A DNA stretch of 37,096 nucleotides from Chitinophagaceae bacterium (GTDB lineage Bacteria > Bacteroidota > Bacteroidia > Chitinophagales > Chitinophagaceae): NCBI GenBank assembly GCA_947442625.1, contig CANEWJ010000009.1, positions 1 to 37,096 of the forward strand, given 5' to 3'. The position numbers and the translations under genes are program-made. Shown one piece after another: positions 34,080 to 37,096 of the stretch (its first letter is position 1; each line of letters begins with the position of its first letter). The notes under the pieces are model-generated. The model did no database searches, was not told the origin of the DNA, and worked only from the letters and a program-made list of their open reading frames with translations.

Positions 34080-34818
34080 TTGTCTTCTTGTATTTTTGTT
34101 ACTGTCTGCTGTTGAGTTGTTTGCGCAACAATCTCCATTGATTGATGAAGCAAGAATGTTGGAACGTCAATTCAAGACCATGGAAGCCATCAAAAAATAT
34201 GAATCTATGGTGGCCATTGATCCTGGCAATATTCCCGTTCTTGTTCGGCTGGCTGAATTGTATTGCATGGAGGGACAATCCCTTGCCAAGGAAGAAGAAA
34301 GCAAGTCAATGTATCTGCTGGCCACTAAATACGCAGAAAAAGCTATTGCCCTTGACTCCAACCGAGCAGATGTTCAATATGCCAATGCGATGGTCATCGG
34401 TAAAATGATTGAATATGCCTCTATTAAGGATAAAACAAGGCTAACCATGCAGCTTCGACAAAAGACAGACAAGGCATTGCTCATCGATCCTAATTATACA
34501 AAAGCCATATACACCCTGGCAAAATGGAATGATGAGGTTTCCTCATTGAATCCTGCTGCAAGGGCTGCACTGAAATTAATGAACAAGGGTTTTCCCGCAG
34601 CTTCTGCTGAAGAAGCCATTACACTTTATGAAAAAGCCCGTAAATTAGACCCGGGTTTCATTGTGAACAACCATGATCTGGCCATGGCCTATAAAAAAAT
34701 GGGGAAATCCTTGCAAGCAATTGAACTGCTCAATTATCAGCTGAAATTGCCTGCAAAAACCAAAGAAGACCAGGAAATAAAACTCAAATCAAAACAATTG
34801 TTGGAAAGTCTAAAATAA
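34069..34818 (+). CDS. Exported TPR-like helical repeat protein
   Basis: This 249-residue protein has a signal peptide (KYNCLLVFLLLSAVELFA-Q, cleavage near residue 19). Helical pairs of tetratricopeptide character follow: AIKKYESMVAIDPGNIPVLV, YAEKAIALDSNRADVQYANA, KALLIDPNYTKAIYTLAKW and AITLYEKARKLDPGF. It recalls the RMDN-like TPR proteins, but I cannot assign a function. The start is a GTG at 34069 that overlaps folB by 11 bp, and no ATG would give an intact signal peptide. It precedes the M1 peptidase gene by 21 bp. A periplasmic protein-protein interaction role is a guess from the fold. Confidence 0.78.
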   Translation: MKYNCLLVFLLLSAVELFAQQSPLIDEARMLERQFKTMEAIKKYESMVAIDPGNIPVLVRLAELYCMEGQSLAKEEESKSMYLLATKYAEKAIALDSNRADVQYANAMVIGKMIEYASIKDKTRLTMQLRQKTDKALLIDPNYTKAIYTLAKWNDEVSSLNPAARAALKLMNKGFPAASAEEAITLYEKARKLDPGFIVNNHDLAMAYKKMGKSLQAIELLNYQLKLPAKTKEDQEIKLKSKQLLESLK

Positions 34819-34839
34819 ATCAATTCTCAATTCACAGGT

Positions 34840-36828
34840 ATGTTTAAAAAAATCTCTATCACTGTCGTGGCTTTTTTGTGTTCCATCACATTCTCATTTG
34901 CTCAGGTTCAGGAAAAGCCTGTATCCAAGTATGATGCCAATGAACTTTTCAATCCGCTTTTTTACAAACAATATGGGAGCCTTAGCCGGTCAGGAAATGG
35001 TGAACCGGGAAAGTCCTATTGGCAAAATAAAGCTGATTACAAGATCAGTACAGAATTGAATGACCAGAACAACCAGATTACAGGATCAGTAACGCTGACC
35101 TATTCCAATAACAGCCCCCACAACCTTAATTTCCTGTGGTTCCAGTTGGACCAGAACCTTTTCAATCCAAATTCAAGGGGTTTTGCCAAACTTCCTGTGG
35201 CTGGCAGAAGCAGGTATGGCAATGCAGCAGCCCCGTTTGAGGGGGGGTATGATATTAAATCAGTAAAAATTGTTTCTTCCACAGGCGGAAAGACAACAGA
35301 AACTGTTGTTGTACCTGAAATCACAGACACCCGCATGAGGGTTGACCTTCCAAAACTGTTGAAGGCAGGAGGAGATAAAGTAGTGGTGAAAGTAGACTAT
35401 GCCTACACTGTTCCTGAATATGGTGCAGACAGGACAGGTATACTGAAGAATGCTGATGGTAATATTTATGCCATAGCACAATGGTATCCCCGTATTTGTG
35501 TTTTCGATGATATCCAAGGTTGGAATACACTTCCATACCTGGGCGCAAGTGAATTTTATCTTGAATATGGAAATTTTGACGTTTCGATCACAGCGCCTGC
35601 AACCCATGTTGTTGTTGCCTCCGGCGACCTCCTCAATCCTTCAGAAGTGATGACTGCTGAACAATTGAAAAGATACCAGAAAGCCCACCAAAGTGATGAA
35701 ACAGTGCTGATCAGGAGCAAGGAGGAAATCAAAAATCCTTCTTCAAGGCCTTCTGTGGCAAAACTTACCTGGAAGTACTCAATAGTCAATTCAAGAGACT
35801 TTGCCTGGGCCTCCTCAACCTCTTTCATTTGGGACGCGGCAAGGATTAATCTTCCCAGCGGCAAAAAAGCATTGGCCCAATCTGTTTATCCAAGCAGCTC
35901 AGATGGTAAAAATGCTTGGGGAAGAAGTACCGAATATACCAAGGCAAGCATTGAAAACTATTCCAAAAGATGGTTCGAATACCCTTATCCGATTGCTACC
36001 AATGTAGCCAGCAATGTTGGTGGAATGGAGTATCCCGGCATCGTATTCTGTGGATCTACCGCAAAAACAGGCGGACTCTGGGGTGTAACCGATCATGAGT
36101 TTGGACATACCTGGTTCCCCATGATTGTAGGAAGCAACGAAAGAAAATACGGCTGGATGGACGAAGGATTCAACACCTTTATCAATGATATTGCATCCGA
36201 AGACTTTAACAATGGAGAATATGCCTCAAAAGAATCCAACGCCCACAACATGGCCAAGTTCATGTATAGTGATAGGTCTGAATCCATCATGAAAACACCA
36301 GATGCATTAAAAGAGGCCAACATAGGGCTTTCACTGTATATGAAGCCAGGGTTTGCGCTTACTTTGTTGAGAGAGCAAATCGTCGGACAAAAAAGATTCG
36401 ATTCAGCGTTTAAAAAATATATCCGTGATTGGTCTTTCAAGCATCCTTCCCCCTGGGATTTCTTCAGGAGCATGGAAAATGGCGTAGGAGAGGATTTGGG
36501 ATGGTTTTGGAAAGCCATGTTTCTTGAAAACTGGAGATTGGATCAGGCCATCACCAATGTTGAGTACCAGGGCAACAATGCGAAAAATGGGGCCATCATT
36601 ACCATTGAAAACATGGAAAAAGCAGCCATGCCAGTTGTGATTGAATATGAAACTGTTTCCGGAAACAAGGGAAGGGTAAAGCTTCCAGTTGAAATTTGGC
36701 AAAATGGTGGTGTTTTTAAAACAAGGATTCGGGTAAATGAAGAGATGCTGAAAGTGACCATTGATCCGGACAAAGTTTTCCCTGATTACAACAGTGAAAA
36801 CAATACCTGGACAGCCAAAAAACAGTAA
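34840..36828 (+). CDS. Exported M1-family zinc metallopeptidase
   Basis: This 662-residue precursor has a signal peptide (about 1-21, SFA-Q) and an N-terminal beta-sandwich typical of M1 enzymes ([22 protein letters not shown]). The gluzincin site HEFGH (419-423, zinc ligands His419 and His423, catalytic Glu420) is followed 18 residues later by the third ligand Glu442 in MDEGFN. The substrate-binding GxMEN motif appears as GGMEY, with Tyr in place of Asn. This changes the exopeptidase signature, so aminopeptidase activity is probable but not certain. It is the last gene of the plus-strand run and ends at a 13-bp hairpin. Confidence 0.92.
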   Translation: MFKKISITVVAFLCSITFSFAQVQEKPVSKYDANELFNPLFYKQYGSLSRSGNGEPGKSYWQNKADYKISTELNDQNNQITGSVTLTYSNNSPHNLNFLWFQLDQNLFNPNSRGFAKLPVAGRSRYGNAAAPFEGGYDIKSVKIVSSTGGKTTETVVVPEITDTRMRVDLPKLLKAGGDKVVVKVDYAYTVPEYGADRTGILKNADGNIYAIAQWYPRICVFDDIQGWNTLPYLGASEFYLEYGNFDVSITAPATHVVVASGDLLNPSEVMTAEQLKRYQKAHQSDETVLIRSKEEIKNPSSRPSVAKLTWKYSIVNSRDFAWASSTSFIWDAARINLPSGKKALAQSVYPSSSDGKNAWGRSTEYTKASIENYSKRWFEYPYPIATNVASNVGGMEYPGIVFCGSTAKTGGLWGVTDHEFGHTWFPMIVGSNERKYGWMDEGFNTFINDIASEDFNNGEYASKESNAHNMAKFMYSDRSESIMKTPDALKEANIGLSLYMKPGFALTLLREQIVGQKRFDSAFKKYIRDWSFKHPSPWDFFRSMENGVGEDLGWFWKAMFLENWRLDQAITNVEYQGNNAKNGAIITIENMEKAAMPVVIEYETVSGNKGRVKLPVEIWQNGGVFKTRIRVNEEMLKVTIDPDKVFPDYNSENNTWTAKKQ

Positions 36829-36836
36829 TCAGGATT

Positions 36837-36869
36837 TTTTGGGGATAAATTGCTCGTTTATCCCCAAAA
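36837..36869 (+). terminator. Hairpin after the M1 peptidase gene
   Basis: TTTTGGGGATAAA (36837-36849) pairs perfectly with TTTATCCCCAAAA (36857-36869) around a 7-base loop. No U-run follows the stem on the plus strand, so it may act as a weak terminator or mRNA-end stabiliser rather than a classical terminator. Confidence 0.6.
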
Positions 36870-36874
36870 TCATA

Positions 36875-36888
36875 TAATTTTGCACTCC
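36875..36888 (+). promoter_or_regulatory. Promoter core (-7 and start region) for rpmI
   Basis: TAATTTTG (36875-36882) matches the Bacteroidota -7 consensus and is followed by CACTCC. The 14 bases are identical to those at the tRNA-His promoter. The nearest -33-like ATTG (36849-36852) lies 22 bases upstream, slightly too far, and within the preceding hairpin loop. Confidence 0.6.
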
Positions 36889-36982
36889 TTTCAGTTGAAA
36901 GACTGAAAGCTATTCCCAAAAGGTTCCATAAGTTCTTCGTCTGTTCGAAGACACCAGTAGGGGTAAATTTAAAAATAAAGTC
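36889..36982 (+). promoter_or_regulatory. Structured 5' leader of rpmI, candidate ribosomal-protein autoregulatory leader
   Basis: About 95 bases separate the predicted transcription start from the rpmI ATG, much longer than the 10-20 base leaders seen elsewhere here. It can form two hairpins: CTTTCAGT/ACTGAAAG (36888-36895 with 36902-36909, 8 bp, loop TGAAAG) and TCTTCG/CGAAGA (36934-36939 with 36946-36951, loop TCTGTT). Ribosomal protein L20 represses rpmI-rplT through such leaders in other bacteria. Whether this one does is inference. Confidence 0.4.
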
Positions 36983-37096
36983 ATGCCAAAAGTTAAAACC
37001 CATTCAAGGGCAAAAAAAACTTTTAAGATCACCGGCAGCGGAAAGATCACTTACAGAAAGCCTACAAGAGGTCACTTGCTCACCAAGAAAACCAAC
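36983..37096 (+). CDS. rpmI: 50S ribosomal protein L35 (5' part, cut by the right edge)
   Basis: The first 38 codons read [20 protein letters not shown] and continue with a Lys/Arg-rich stretch to the window end. This is the highly conserved N-terminus of L35, a small (about 65-residue) basic protein of the large ribosomal subunit. The gene normally lies between infC and rplT. Here the upstream neighbour is an M1 peptidase and there is a promoter immediately before it, so infC is not in its usual place. rplT would be expected just beyond the right edge. Confidence 0.95.
   Translation, partial: MPKVKTHSRAKKTFKITGSGKITYRKPTRGHLLTKKTN

Noticed and set aside
1-37096. Mobile elements, CRISPR arrays, toxin-antitoxin or defence systems
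   Set aside because: I found no transposase, integrase, repeat array, recombinase or defence-type gene, and composition and families look uniform across the window.

Overview
The window looks like ordinary chromosome from a member of the Bacteroidota, most probably a Chitinophagaceae-type soil or freshwater bacterium. The gene families point that way (DUF4270, DUF5686, GSCFA, DUF2279, OMP_b-brl and TonB-receptor barrels with carboxypeptidase-regulatory N-domains, an SpmA-SpmB fusion, a Prc-type S41 protease). So do the promoters, which follow the Bacteroidota TTTG-N19/20-TAnnTTTG pattern, and the lack of strong Shine-Dalgarno sequences. I see no insertion sequences, phage genes, CRISPR arrays, defence islands or other mobile DNA. 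No stretch of more than 300 bases lacks a gene.

Left part (1-8032): a gene start cut by the left edge with a promoter and operator-like palindrome, a small conserved cytoplasmic protein, a phosphoribosyltransferase, a DUF2279 protein, a phosphohexomutase followed by an isoaspartate methyltransferase, a large outer-membrane barrel protein and a DUF445 membrane protein. Next come tRNA-His with its own promoter and terminator (8084-8250) and a Prc-like protease (8328-10496). A minus-strand operon at 13759-10500 encodes a flippase-like membrane protein, a subtilase and a DinB-fold protein.

Middle (13922-26321): a long plus-strand run. It holds a degenerate GT5-only 'glycogen synthase', a DUF4270 lipoprotein, metK, a Nudix hydrolase, an rlmB-type rRNA methylase, a GSCFA hydrolase, a penicillin-acylase-family enzyme, a small membrane protein, a DUF5686 protein and trhO. 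purC converges on trhO so tightly that their stop codons overlap.

Right part (27379-37096): a TonB-dependent receptor paired with a two-domain fasciclin lipoprotein, ychF on the minus strand, an SpmA/SpmB fusion, folB, a TPR-like exported protein, an M1 metallopeptidase, and the start of rpmI (L35) behind a promoter and a structured leader. The right edge cuts rpmI.

Functionally the window mixes housekeeping (SAM synthesis, purine and folate synthesis, tRNA and rRNA modification, translation) with envelope proteins and exported peptidases. I found no clear undescribed system. The best leads are the operator-like palindrome at the left edge, the fasciclin lipoprotein coupled to a TonB receptor, the catalytically degenerate GT5 protein beside DUF4270, a promoter core shared by tRNA-His and rpmI, and rpmI with no infC before it.
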